Shown here: positions 1 through 9,957 of the stretch, in pieces
Layout: every line of letters begins with the position of its first letter
How positions within the stretch are numbered: position 1 is the first letter of the stretch
Assembly (NCBI GenBank): GCA_016713175.1
Contig: JADJPQ010000003.1
Location: 62,001-126,000, forward strand
DNA: 64,000 bases
Origin: Planctomycetota bacterium
GTDB taxonomy: Bacteria > Planctomycetota > UBA1135 > UBA2386
Direction: 5' to 3'
Notes under the pieces: model-generated
Seen by the model: the letters and a program-made list of their open reading frames with translations, nothing else
What the model was told of the DNA's origin: nothing
The model's database searches: none
Program-made: the position numbers and the translations under genes

Positions 1-249
1 CTGAACCGGCTCGAATGGGGAACCGTCTGCGACGTTCGCTGGGTCCTTTGGTCTGCTGTCCAAGGCCTCCTGCTTGGCGTGCTGACCGCCACCGCGTGGC
101 TGGTCCGTTCGTCGCTGCGACCAAGACCCTGGCCGCATCTGGCCAACTGGCCACTCCTCCGTACGCTGACGCCACCGGCACTGTGCGCGGGCCTCGGCAT
201 CGGCCTCCTGGAGCTGCTGCACACCAGTCTGCTTTGCAGTTCACAGTGA
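1..249 (+). CDS. C-terminal end of an unidentified membrane protein (partial)
   Basis: An open frame enters from the left edge in frame 1 and stops with TGA at 247-249, giving the last 82 residues of a protein whose start lies outside the window. The fragment has two hydrophobic stretches, one around residues 15-33 (rich in Val, Leu, Trp and Ala) and one in the last 20 residues (Ala-Leu-Cys-Ala-Gly-Leu, then Leu-Leu-Glu-Leu-Leu). They are separated by an Arg/Pro-rich loop. This looks like the end of a polytopic inner-membrane protein. The family cannot be named from this piece. The valS -10-like element follows 40 bp after the stop, so the two genes need not share a transcript. Confidence 0.5.
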   Translation: MNRLEWGTVCDVRWVLWSAVQGLLLGVLTATAWLVRSSLRPRPWPHLANWPLLRTLTPPALCAGLGIGLLELLHTSLLCSSQ

Positions 250-288
250 CGTTCCACCTCCGCCATCGCCGGACCGGGGCGCGTTCCC

Positions 289-294
289 TACACT
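289..294 (+). promoter_or_regulatory. -10-like hexamer TACACT in front of valS
   Basis: TACACT matches the sigma-70 -10 consensus at its key first, second and sixth positions and lies exactly 11 nt before the valS ATG. No good -35 is visible. Transcription from it would give a leader of about 5 nt. The same hexamer-to-ATG spacing recurs at selA and recJ. Confidence 0.35.
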
Positions 295-305
295 CTCCGC
301 CCCGC

Positions 306-3596
<3,291 letters not shown>

Positions 3597-3611
3597 GCCG
3601 TAGGCGCCGCC

Positions 3612-3953
3612 ATGACCAAGCCAGGCGCCCTGCTCCCCGTCACCACCGGTCCGGACATCGAGGGCTACAAGATCACCCGGGTGCTCGGCGTGGTCCGCGG
3701 CATCGTCGTGCGGTCCCCCGGATTCAAGCGCGGCATCGTCGGCAGCTTCAAGACCCTGTTCTCCGGCAACATCAAGGAGTTCGAGGAGGTCTGCGAACAG
3801 GCGCGCGCCGAGGCGTATGGCCGGATGGTCGCGCACGCCAATCTGGTCGACGCCGACGCCATCGTCGCGATGCGCTACGACGCCACCGACTTCGCACAGG
3901 GCGTCACCGAGGTGCTGGCCTATGGCACCGCGGTCAAGCTGGCGCCGGCCTGA
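3612..3953 (+). CDS. YbjQ/UPF0145 family protein
   Basis: A 113-residue protein matching the YbjQ family (Pfam PF01906, sometimes called a putative heavy-metal-binding domain). Family hallmarks are the opening VTTGPDIEGYKITRVLGVV, the middle stretch with two Glu-rich turns before Ala-Arg-Ala-Glu-Ala-Tyr, and the ending ANLVDADAIVAMRYDAT. Members form small ring-like homo-oligomers; their biochemical role is unsettled. It lies 15 bp after valS on the same strand and ends 3 bp before the convergent thioredoxin-TPR gene. Confidence 0.85.
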   Translation: MTKPGALLPVTTGPDIEGYKITRVLGVVRGIVVRSPGFKRGIVGSFKTLFSGNIKEFEEVCEQARAEAYGRMVAHANLVDADAIVAMRYDATDFAQGVTEVLAYGTAVKLAPA

Positions 3954-3956
3954 TCG

Positions 3957-5045
3957 CTACTTGGCGCCGCTCTTCCAGTTGTCGAGGGCCTTCTTCAGGT
4001 TCTCGTCCGTTGGGCTCAACTGGATGGCCCGCTCCATGCCGGCGAACGCCTCCTTGCGCAGATTGTTGACGATCTGCACGGATGCATGCAGGAACAGCGC
4101 GTTGGCCAGGAACCCATCGCCGCGCTCCTTGGCTACCGCTTCGGCGGCTTTCAGCGTCCTCTCCGAGATGTCCAACACCTGCTTGAGCTGGCCCTTGTCG
4201 AGTTCCTTGTGACGCGCATACGCGACGCTCGCCAGTTGCTGCCCATAGTCCAGCAGCTGATCCGGCGGCACATTCTTCCACGCCCGCTCAGCAGCCTCGC
4301 ACGCGGCCTTCAGGTTGTCGCGTGCGTACTCGGCGGCGGCCATCCGCTCGTAGCCGAGGAACAGGATGCGCTTGTTCTTCTGCTTGATCAGGAAGTCCTT
4401 CAGCGGCTTCAGGTCGATGTCCTTCGGCGCGATCTCGGGCTTGAACGTCGCGGCGCGGATCTTCAGGAACTGTGCCTCGGCGGCCACCTCGCTGCTGCCC
4501 TTCGGATCCTTCGCGACGATCGCATCCAGCGCCTTGTCCGCGCCAGCCGGATCGCCGCATGCCGCCAGCTTCTTGGCCAGCGTCAGCTGCAACGCGAGTT
4601 CGCCGGGCTTGGCGGCAACCGCTGCCTTCAACGCGGCGATCGTCTCCTTGCCGGCGCGGATCCGGGCAAGCTCGGCCAGGAACTTCTTCGGCTCGACATA
4701 ACCGGGGATCACGTCGACCACCTGCTCATCCGGGGTCAGGAACAGGATCGTCGGCAGATTCAGCACGCCGTACTTCTCTTGCACGGCCAGGGCATCGGGC
4801 TCGTCGCGCTTGCAACTCTGCAGCGTGAACTCGGCCATCGCCGCGACCACCGCCTTGTCCTCCATGGTGTCGGCGAACATCGCCTTGCAGTTGGGGTGAT
4901 CGTTGCGCCAGCAATACAGCAGCACCAGCCCGGCCTTGCTGTCCTTGGCGGCGGCAAAGGCCTTGTCGATGGTGCCGGTCAGCCAGGTCTGCGCCGGCAG
5001 CGCGGCGGCGAGCAGGAACGTCAGGGCAACGCGGGCGAACTTCAT
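3957..5045 (-). CDS. exported thioredoxin-fold protein with C-terminal TPR-like helices
   Basis: A 362-residue protein. Residues 1-19 form a signal peptide ending Ala-Leu-Pro-Ala-Gln. Residues 20 to about 135 read as a thioredoxin-like fold: a hydrophobic strand, then Cys45 and Cys53 around Trp-Arg-Asn-Asp-His-Pro-Asn, the phrase VLNLPTILFLTPDEQVVD (containing the cis-Pro loop) and a C-terminal helix. The cysteines are CX7C rather than CXXC, so ordinary disulfide exchange is doubtful. Residues 140-362 are alpha-helical and TPR-like, with Ala/Leu-rich pairs and a last repeat around PTDENLKKALDNW. The ATG at 5045 is chosen because the signal peptide starts there; the frame stays open upstream. 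It is divergent from mutM. The precise role is unknown. Confidence 0.75.
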   Translation of the reverse strand: MKFARVALTFLLAAALPAQTWLTGTIDKAFAAAKDSKAGLVLLYCWRNDHPNCKAMFADTMEDKAVVAAMAEFTLQSCKRDEPDALAVQEKYGVLNLPTILFLTPDEQVVDVIPGYVEPKKFLAELARIRAGKETIAALKAAVAAKPGELALQLTLAKKLAACGDPAGADKALDAIVAKDPKGSSEVAAEAQFLKIRAATFKPEIAPKDIDLKPLKDFLIKQKNKRILFLGYERMAAAEYARDNLKAACEAAERAWKNVPPDQLLDYGQQLASVAYARHKELDKGQLKQVLDISERTLKAAEAVAKERGDGFLANALFLHASVQIVNNLRKEAFAGMERAIQLSPTDENLKKALDNWKSGAK

Positions 5046-5106
5046 GGGCGGGGCTCCGTGGTCGGCATCGTCGCTTGCAGCCGCCCTTTCTGCCAGACTC
5101 TGGAGC

Positions 5107-5946
5107 GTGCCCGAACTGCCCGAAGTCGAGACCGTCTGCCGCGGCGCGCGACCGCACCTGGTCGGCCGGCGGCTGCGGACCGTCGAGTTCGCGCGGCAAG
5201 ACCTGCGCTGGCCGATTCCGGTGCAGGCGATCCAGGCCATGGTCGGCCGCACATGCACGGCGATCAGCCGGCGGTCCAAGTACTTGCTGCTGCAGTTCTC
5301 CGGACAACCGGCGCCGATCGCCATCGTGCACCTCGGCATGACCGGTCGGTTCCTCGTCGAACCCATCGGCGGCCGCGCCGCAAGACCGGACTGGCGGCTG
5401 CACGAGCACTTCCGGCTCGACTTCGGCGATCGGCTGGTGCGCTTCGTCGACCCGCGGCGCTTTGGCATGCTCGACGCCACCGATGCCGCGCACGTCGGTG
5501 AACACAAGCTACTGCGCGGCCTCGGGCGCGAACCGCTGGAACCTGGGTTCGACGGCGAGTTCCTGTTCGCGATCTCGCGGCGCAAGAAGGCGAACGTCAA
5601 GGCGATGCTGATGGATGGGCGGCTGCTGGTCGGCGTCGGCAACATCTACGCCAGCGAGGCATGCTGGCGGGCGCGGGTCCGGCCGCGGCGGGCGGCCGGC
5701 CGACTCACGCGCGCCGAATGCGGCGAACTGGCGGCGGCCGTGCGCGCCGTGCTGAGCGCCGCGATCGCGGCCGGCGGCACGTCGTTCCGCGACTATGTCG
5801 GCGTCGACGAGGACGCCGGGTTCTTCGCACGCGAACTGCAGGTCTACGAGCGCGCCGGCGCGAAGTGCCGGCGGTGTAGCGGCGTGATCCGGCAGGCGAC
5901 CGACAACGGGCGCAGCACCTACTGGTGTCCGGGTTGTCAGTCGTGA
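5107..5946 (+). CDS. mutM: formamidopyrimidine-DNA glycosylase (Fpg/MutM)
   Basis: Bifunctional DNA glycosylase/AP lyase that removes 8-oxoguanine and other oxidised purines. The start is GTG at 5107, because the mature enzyme must begin with Pro. The sequence reads (Met)-Pro-Glu-Leu-Pro-Glu-Val-Glu-Thr, with Pro2 the Schiff-base nucleophile and Glu3 the acid. The catalytic Lys is Lys58 in RRSKYLLL. The helix-two-turn-helix region contains VGVGNIYASEACW. The C-terminal zinc finger has Cys254, Cys257, Cys274 and Cys277. At 279 residues it has the standard length. It is divergent from the thioredoxin-TPR gene, from which it is separated by 61 bp. Confidence 0.97.
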   Translation: MPELPEVETVCRGARPHLVGRRLRTVEFARQDLRWPIPVQAIQAMVGRTCTAISRRSKYLLLQFSGQPAPIAIVHLGMTGRFLVEPIGGRAARPDWRLHEHFRLDFGDRLVRFVDPRRFGMLDATDAAHVGEHKLLRGLGREPLEPGFDGEFLFAISRRKKANVKAMLMDGRLLVGVGNIYASEACWRARVRPRRAAGRLTRAECGELAAAVRAVLSAAIAAGGTSFRDYVGVDEDAGFFARELQVYERAGAKCRRCSGVIRQATDNGRSTYWCPGCQS

Positions 5947-5953
5947 ACGTGAG

Positions 5954-6838
5954 TCAGCCGCCGAACAACACCGCCCGCATCGACAACGACCCGAGATCGA
6001 ACCCCTCGATCGGGAACGCCACGGCATCGCGCTCGTCCGCACACGCCGCCGCATACAGCAGCGGCCACCAATGATCCGGTGACGGATGCGCCAACCGCCC
6101 ATCGGGCGTGTCCAGTGCGCCGAGCAGCCGTTCGCGGTCGTGTTGCGGCAGCGCCGCGGCGACCATCCGATCGAACCGCGCCGCCCAATCCGGCGTCGTC
6201 GGATCACCGCCCTGCATCCGCCCGAGCGCGTCGCGCAGGTTGTGCGTCACATTGCCGCTGCCGAGGATCAGCACACCGTCGTCCCGCATGTCGCGCAGCG
6301 ATCGCGCCAGTTCGAAGTGCTGGCGCGCCGACAACCGCCGATCGATCGACAACTGCACGACCGGGACGGACGCCTCCGGGTACATCTTGCGCAACACCGA
6401 CCAGCTGCCGTGATCGAGCCCCCAATCGTTGGCCACCTCAGCGCTGCCAAGGAGCTTCTGCACCGCCGCCGCCAGATCGGGCAAGCCCGGGGCCGGATAC
6501 TCGACCGCGAACAGTTCGTCCGGAAACCCGCCGAAGTCGTGGATCGTCCGCGGCCGCGGGTTGGCGGTCAGCAGCGTGCCGTCGACATACCAGTGCGCCG
6601 AGACCGCCAGCACCGCCCGCGGCCGCGGCAGGCTCGCGCCGAGCGCCGCGAAACCGCGCGACCAGGCATTGTCCTCGATCGCGTTCATCGGCGAACCATG
6701 ACCGACGAACAGCACTGGCATCCGCTTCGGATCGGGCTTCATCGGCTTTGGCGCAGGCTCGCCCCGGCACGCCGCCCAGGCGGCGCCGGCGGCAGCGGCG
6801 CCGGACAGCAACAGTTCGCGGCGGGTCGGAGCGGGCAC
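5954..6838 (-). CDS. LigB-type extradiol dioxygenase (DODA/YgiD-like), Tat-exported
   Basis: A 294-residue member of the class III extradiol dioxygenases (LigB family; relatives include YgiD and plant DOPA dioxygenase). Candidate metal and catalytic histidines sit in FVGHGSP (His47), SAHWY (His82), IHDFGGFP (His100) and LDHGSW (His143). The natural substrate cannot be read from the sequence. The chosen start is GTG at 6838. This gives a twin-arginine leader with Pro-Thr-Arg-Arg-Glu-Leu-Leu-Leu followed by an Ala-rich stretch, unusual for a family that is normally cytoplasmic. An internal ATG would remove the leader. It follows the PDZ lipoprotein by 14 bp on the same strand. Confidence 0.8.
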   Translation of the reverse strand: MPAPTRRELLLSGAAAAGAAWAACRGEPAPKPMKPDPKRMPVLFVGHGSPMNAIEDNAWSRGFAALGASLPRPRAVLAVSAHWYVDGTLLTANPRPRTIHDFGGFPDELFAVEYPAPGLPDLAAAVQKLLGSAEVANDWGLDHGSWSVLRKMYPEASVPVVQLSIDRRLSARQHFELARSLRDMRDDGVLILGSGNVTHNLRDALGRMQGGDPTTPDWAARFDRMVAAALPQHDRERLLGALDTPDGRLAHPSPDHWWPLLYAAACADERDAVAFPIEGFDLGSLSMRAVLFGG

Positions 6839-6852
6839 GCCCCGATACCACC

Positions 6853-7941
6853 TCACGTGTCGATGTGGATGAACCACAACAGCCGCACATGACTGCCGCG
6901 CGGCGCCGAATGGACCCTGACCAACCCAAGCAGCGCCCAGAACGTGTTCTCCATCCGCGGCTCGCGCGTCGAATTGTCGGCCACCCACCGGCTGCGATGG
7001 CGACACACCGACGTCAGCGGCCCGACCGACCAGTCATCGGTGTGCACACCATCGTGCACGCCGAACACGAACGGAAACCAGATCAGGCTCTCATCGGTGT
7101 AGTCGCACAGGGCAATGTCGGCAGCGTGTTGCTTGCCATCGCGCCGGACACGCAGGTTGATCGCCTGGCTCGCGGCACCGCGTTCGCGGATCATCTTGGC
7201 CAACGCCGCCAACGGCGGGACCTCGAGGCCATTGACCGCCTCGATCAGGTCGCCACCGCGGAACCCAGCCGCCCAGGCCGGCGAACCGACGACCACGGAG
7301 GCGATCACGATCGCGGGTTCGGTGCTGCCGAACATCCGTTCGGCCCAGACGGTCGGGATGCCGCGCAGCACGACACCGGCATAGGAACGGCCCTGCGGCG
7401 GCTTCTCCAGCTCGATGTCCTGCGGGTCGGTGATCCGCTCGGCCAGTTCGTGGGGAGTCAGATCCAGGACCGTCTCGGTCTGCCCACGCAGCACGCGAGC
7501 CTTGACCGGTTGCCCCGGGGCCACCGCTCGCTCGGCGTCGGCAATGTGACGGGCATAGACTGTCGTCGTGTCACCGAGCGCCAGCAGCACGTCGCCGGCG
7601 ACGATGCCCGCGGCTTCGGCTGCCGACTGGGGGTAGGTGCCGCTGACCAGCAGACCGACGTACGGCTGCACGCCCCGTCGCTCGGCCGCCGCGCGATCGA
7701 GTTCGACCACCTTCAGGCCGAAGAACGCCCGCTTGCGCGTGTATTCGCTGGTCACCCGCAGGCTGGCATCGCCGCCGCCGAGTGCCATCTTCAGTTCATA
7801 GACGTCGCGACTGCCATCGGCGCGGTCGACACGCGCGAGTTCGTACGACTCGTCGGCGGCGTAGTACTCGGTCGACCAGGTCTGGCACCCGGAACAGAAC
7901 AACAGACAGATGGCGAACAGGGCGGCGAGGTTTCGGGGCAT
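6853..7941 (-). CDS. lipoprotein with two PDZ domains
   Basis: A 362-residue protein starting with a type II signal peptide, lipobox Phe-Cys-Ser-Gly-Cys with lipidated Cys19. Two PDZ-like domains follow. The first is around residues 90-160 (VGLLVSGTYPQSAAEAAGI, then GDVLLALG). The second is around 190-280 (ASVVVGSPAWAAGFRGGDLI, then EAVNGLEV). There is no protease domain, so it is probably a peptide-binding scaffold or a regulator of an envelope protease. The last 70 residues are unassigned and end in a Trp/His-rich stretch. It sits just upstream of the LigB-type dioxygenase gene in a likely two-gene unit. Confidence 0.75.
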   Translation of the reverse strand: MPRNLAALFAICLLFCSGCQTWSTEYYAADESYELARVDRADGSRDVYELKMALGGGDASLRVTSEYTRKRAFFGLKVVELDRAAAERRGVQPYVGLLVSGTYPQSAAEAAGIVAGDVLLALGDTTTVYARHIADAERAVAPGQPVKARVLRGQTETVLDLTPHELAERITDPQDIELEKPPQGRSYAGVVLRGIPTVWAERMFGSTEPAIVIASVVVGSPAWAAGFRGGDLIEAVNGLEVPPLAALAKMIRERGAASQAINLRVRRDGKQHAADIALCDYTDESLIWFPFVFGVHDGVHTDDWSVGPLTSVCRHRSRWVADNSTREPRMENTFWALLGLVRVHSAPRGSHVRLLWFIHIDT

Positions 7942-8057
7942 GCGGGAACGGTAAGACGGCAGGAAAACGCGAAGAGCGTCGGCAAGCGTGTGCTCGTGGC
8001 CGACAACGCCTGGTTCCTTTCGCGCGCCGATCGGGCGATTCCCCGGGCGCGCAAGAC

Positions 8058-8543
8058 TCAGACCTCGATTTCGAGCGGCTCGCGATGATCGCCGGCATGC
8101 ACCAGACGGACCAAGCGCAGGCGGGCGCCGACGCCGTGGCCACTCTCCTGTTCGAAGGACTGGCCAGCGAAGAACTCGAGTGCTTGCCGGTTGCCTGGAT
8201 CGACCATCGCCTGCACACGGCAGATGCCTCGGCCGCGCGCCTCGGTCAACAGGCCTTCCAGCACCTGCCGGCCAAGCCCCTGCCGCCGATGCCCTGGGGC
8301 AACCACGAGGGTCAACTCGGCGACCCGGTCCGGCCCACAGTCCAGCCGACCAAAGCCCAACACGACACCCTTCACCACCCCGACCCGGGCCAGGATCCCG
8401 CGATCGGCGACCAGCCGCCGAGCCCAGATCCTCCGGGCAAGACCCGGGGGCAGCGACAAGCCCGGCTCCTGCAGCCAGGGCTCGATCACTGCTGCGTCAC
8501 TCTCACAGAATGGACGCAGGGTCAGGTGCTGGGCGGGAAGCAT
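8058..8543 (-). CDS. GNAT family N-acetyltransferase
   Basis: A 161-residue protein with the single-domain GNAT fold. The N-terminus LTLRPFCESDAAVIEPWL is typical beta1-alpha1. The acetyl-CoA-binding motif A reads LTLVVAPGHRRQGLGRQVLE (Arg/Gln-x-x-Gly-x-Gly/Ala). Motif B follows with VQAMVDPGNRQALEFFAGQSF. The substrate is unknown. A TAGGAT hexamer (8557-8562) lies 13 nt before the ATG and may be its -10 element. The gene is divergent from nusA. Confidence 0.85.
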   Translation of the reverse strand: MLPAQHLTLRPFCESDAAVIEPWLQEPGLSLPPGLARRIWARRLVADRGILARVGVVKGVVLGFGRLDCGPDRVAELTLVVAPGHRRQGLGRQVLEGLLTEARGRGICRVQAMVDPGNRQALEFFAGQSFEQESGHGVGARLRLVRLVHAGDHREPLEIEV

Positions 8544-8862
8544 GCGGCGGGGTCAGATCCTAGAGGCCGACCGGGGGGCATCGCCACCTTTGGTTCGGCG
8601 GGGCATTCGCCGGCGTCCCGTTTCGTTGCTTGACCGCCCTTGCCCAGTGGCTACCATCTCCCGCCTCGTTCGCCAGCCTTCGCCGGAGTTCGCTCCGCCG
8701 TGTCTGGACCGAGACGTCTCGTTTCCCCGGTGCAAGTCGTCCGGGCAGTCGGCGTTCCCGCAAGGACCTGGGTCCAAGCAGCCCCGAACCGAAAGGTCGG
8801 GGACAGGGGACAGTGCCGCCTGCGCGGAGCTTGCGTTTTTCCCCTCCGTACAGGCCAGGCGA
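8544..8862. other. 319-bp intergenic region between the GNAT gene and nusA
   Basis: No coding sequence is convincing here. In many bacteria rimP directly precedes nusA, but no rimP-like protein is present in any frame. The region holds the possible GNAT promoter at its left end and a possible nusA promoter at 8630-8657, leaving about 200 nt of nusA leader whose content I cannot interpret. Confidence 0.4.
8630..8657 (+). promoter_or_regulatory. possible sigma-70 promoter for the nusA operon
   Basis: TTGACC (8630-8635) and TACCAT (8652-8657) are separated by 16 bp. Both match the sigma-70 consensus well for this GC-rich DNA. The start of transcription would be near 8664, giving a 199-nt leader before nusA. 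Confidence 0.4.
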
Positions 8863-9948
8863 ATGTCCCAGAACGCCGACATCCTGCGCTACATCGATTC
8901 GATCGCCCGTGACAAGGAGATCGACAAAGAGGCGCTGATCGTCGCCATCGAGCAGGCCGTGGCCCAGGCCCTGGCGAAGAAGTACGGCATCGACGACCTC
9001 GAGATCCGGCTCGACCGCGACAGCGGTGAATGGCAGTGCAACTACGATGTCGCGATGGAGGAACAAGGCCGCATCCTGGCGCAGACCGTCAAGCAGGCGA
9101 TCATCTCGCGGGTCCGCGAAGCCGAACGGGACGTCATCTACAACGAGTTCGAGAGCAAGGTCGGGGAGATCATCGCCGGTACCGTGCAACGGTTCGAAGG
9201 CGACACGGTGATCGTCAATCTGGGCCGCAACATCGAAGGCATCCTGCCCCGCGCCGAGAAGGTCCGCAGCGAGAACTACAACGTCGGCGAGCGTCTGCGG
9301 GCGATGATCCTCGAGGTCAAGAAGGTCGGCCCACGCGTCAAGGTGATCCTCAGCCGGTCGCACCGCGACCTGGTGCGAGCGCTGTTCGAACTGGAAGTGC
9401 CGGAGATCTCCGACAACACGATCCAGATCCGGCGCATCGAACGCGAGCCCGGCTACCGGACCAAGCTGGCCGTCGACTCCGCCGACGCCAAGGTCGACTG
9501 TGTCGGCGCCTGCGTCGGGGTTCGCGGCACCCGGATCAAGTCGATCATCGACGAACTCAACGGCGAACGCATCGACATCATCCGGTGGAACGACGATCCA
9601 CAGGCATTGATCCAGAATGCGCTGAAGCCCGCCGAGATCGCCAGCATCGAACTCAGTCCGCAACTGAAGAAGGCGCTGGTCGTCGTGGACGAAGACCAAC
9701 AGTCACTGGCGATCGGCCGCAAGGGCCAGAACGTACGATTGGCCAGCAAGTTGACCGGCTGGGACATCGACATCATGACCCGCGCCGAACTCGAGCGGAC
9801 CGTGCAGGCCGACGACGAAGTGGCGGCCGAACCGTCGACGGCCGCAGAAGGCGGCGCGACGGCAAGCGACGCAACCACGACACCCGATGTCGCGCCACCG
9901 GCTGCCGACGGCAGCGCCGGCGCCGAACCCTCCGCGAGTCAAGGCTAG
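8863..9948 (+). CDS. nusA: transcription termination/antitermination factor NusA
   Basis: Binds RNA polymerase and modulates pausing, termination and antitermination. The 361 residues contain the N-terminal polymerase-binding domain (EALIVAIEQAVAQALAKKYG), an S1 domain around 105-175 (ending ILPRAEKVRSENYNVGERLR) and two KH domains. The KH GxxG loops appear as VGVRGTRIKSIIDELNGERI and IGRKGQNVRLASKLTGWDI. An acidic Ala-rich tail replaces the C-terminal acidic repeats of E. coli NusA. The ATG at 8863 is chosen at MSQNADILRYIDSIA. It is the first gene of nusA-infB-DUF503-rbfA, with infB starting 9 bp after its stop. Confidence 0.97.
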   Translation: MSQNADILRYIDSIARDKEIDKEALIVAIEQAVAQALAKKYGIDDLEIRLDRDSGEWQCNYDVAMEEQGRILAQTVKQAIISRVREAERDVIYNEFESKVGEIIAGTVQRFEGDTVIVNLGRNIEGILPRAEKVRSENYNVGERLRAMILEVKKVGPRVKVILSRSHRDLVRALFELEVPEISDNTIQIRRIEREPGYRTKLAVDSADAKVDCVGACVGVRGTRIKSIIDELNGERIDIIRWNDDPQALIQNALKPAEIASIELSPQLKKALVVVDEDQQSLAIGRKGQNVRLASKLTGWDIDIMTRAELERTVQADDEVAAEPSTAAEGGATASDATTTPDVAPPAADGSAGAEPSASQG

Positions 9949-9957
9949 AGGCAACGC

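Noticed and set aside
8544..8862. rimP in the usual place before nusA
   Set aside because: No frame here encodes a RimP-like protein.
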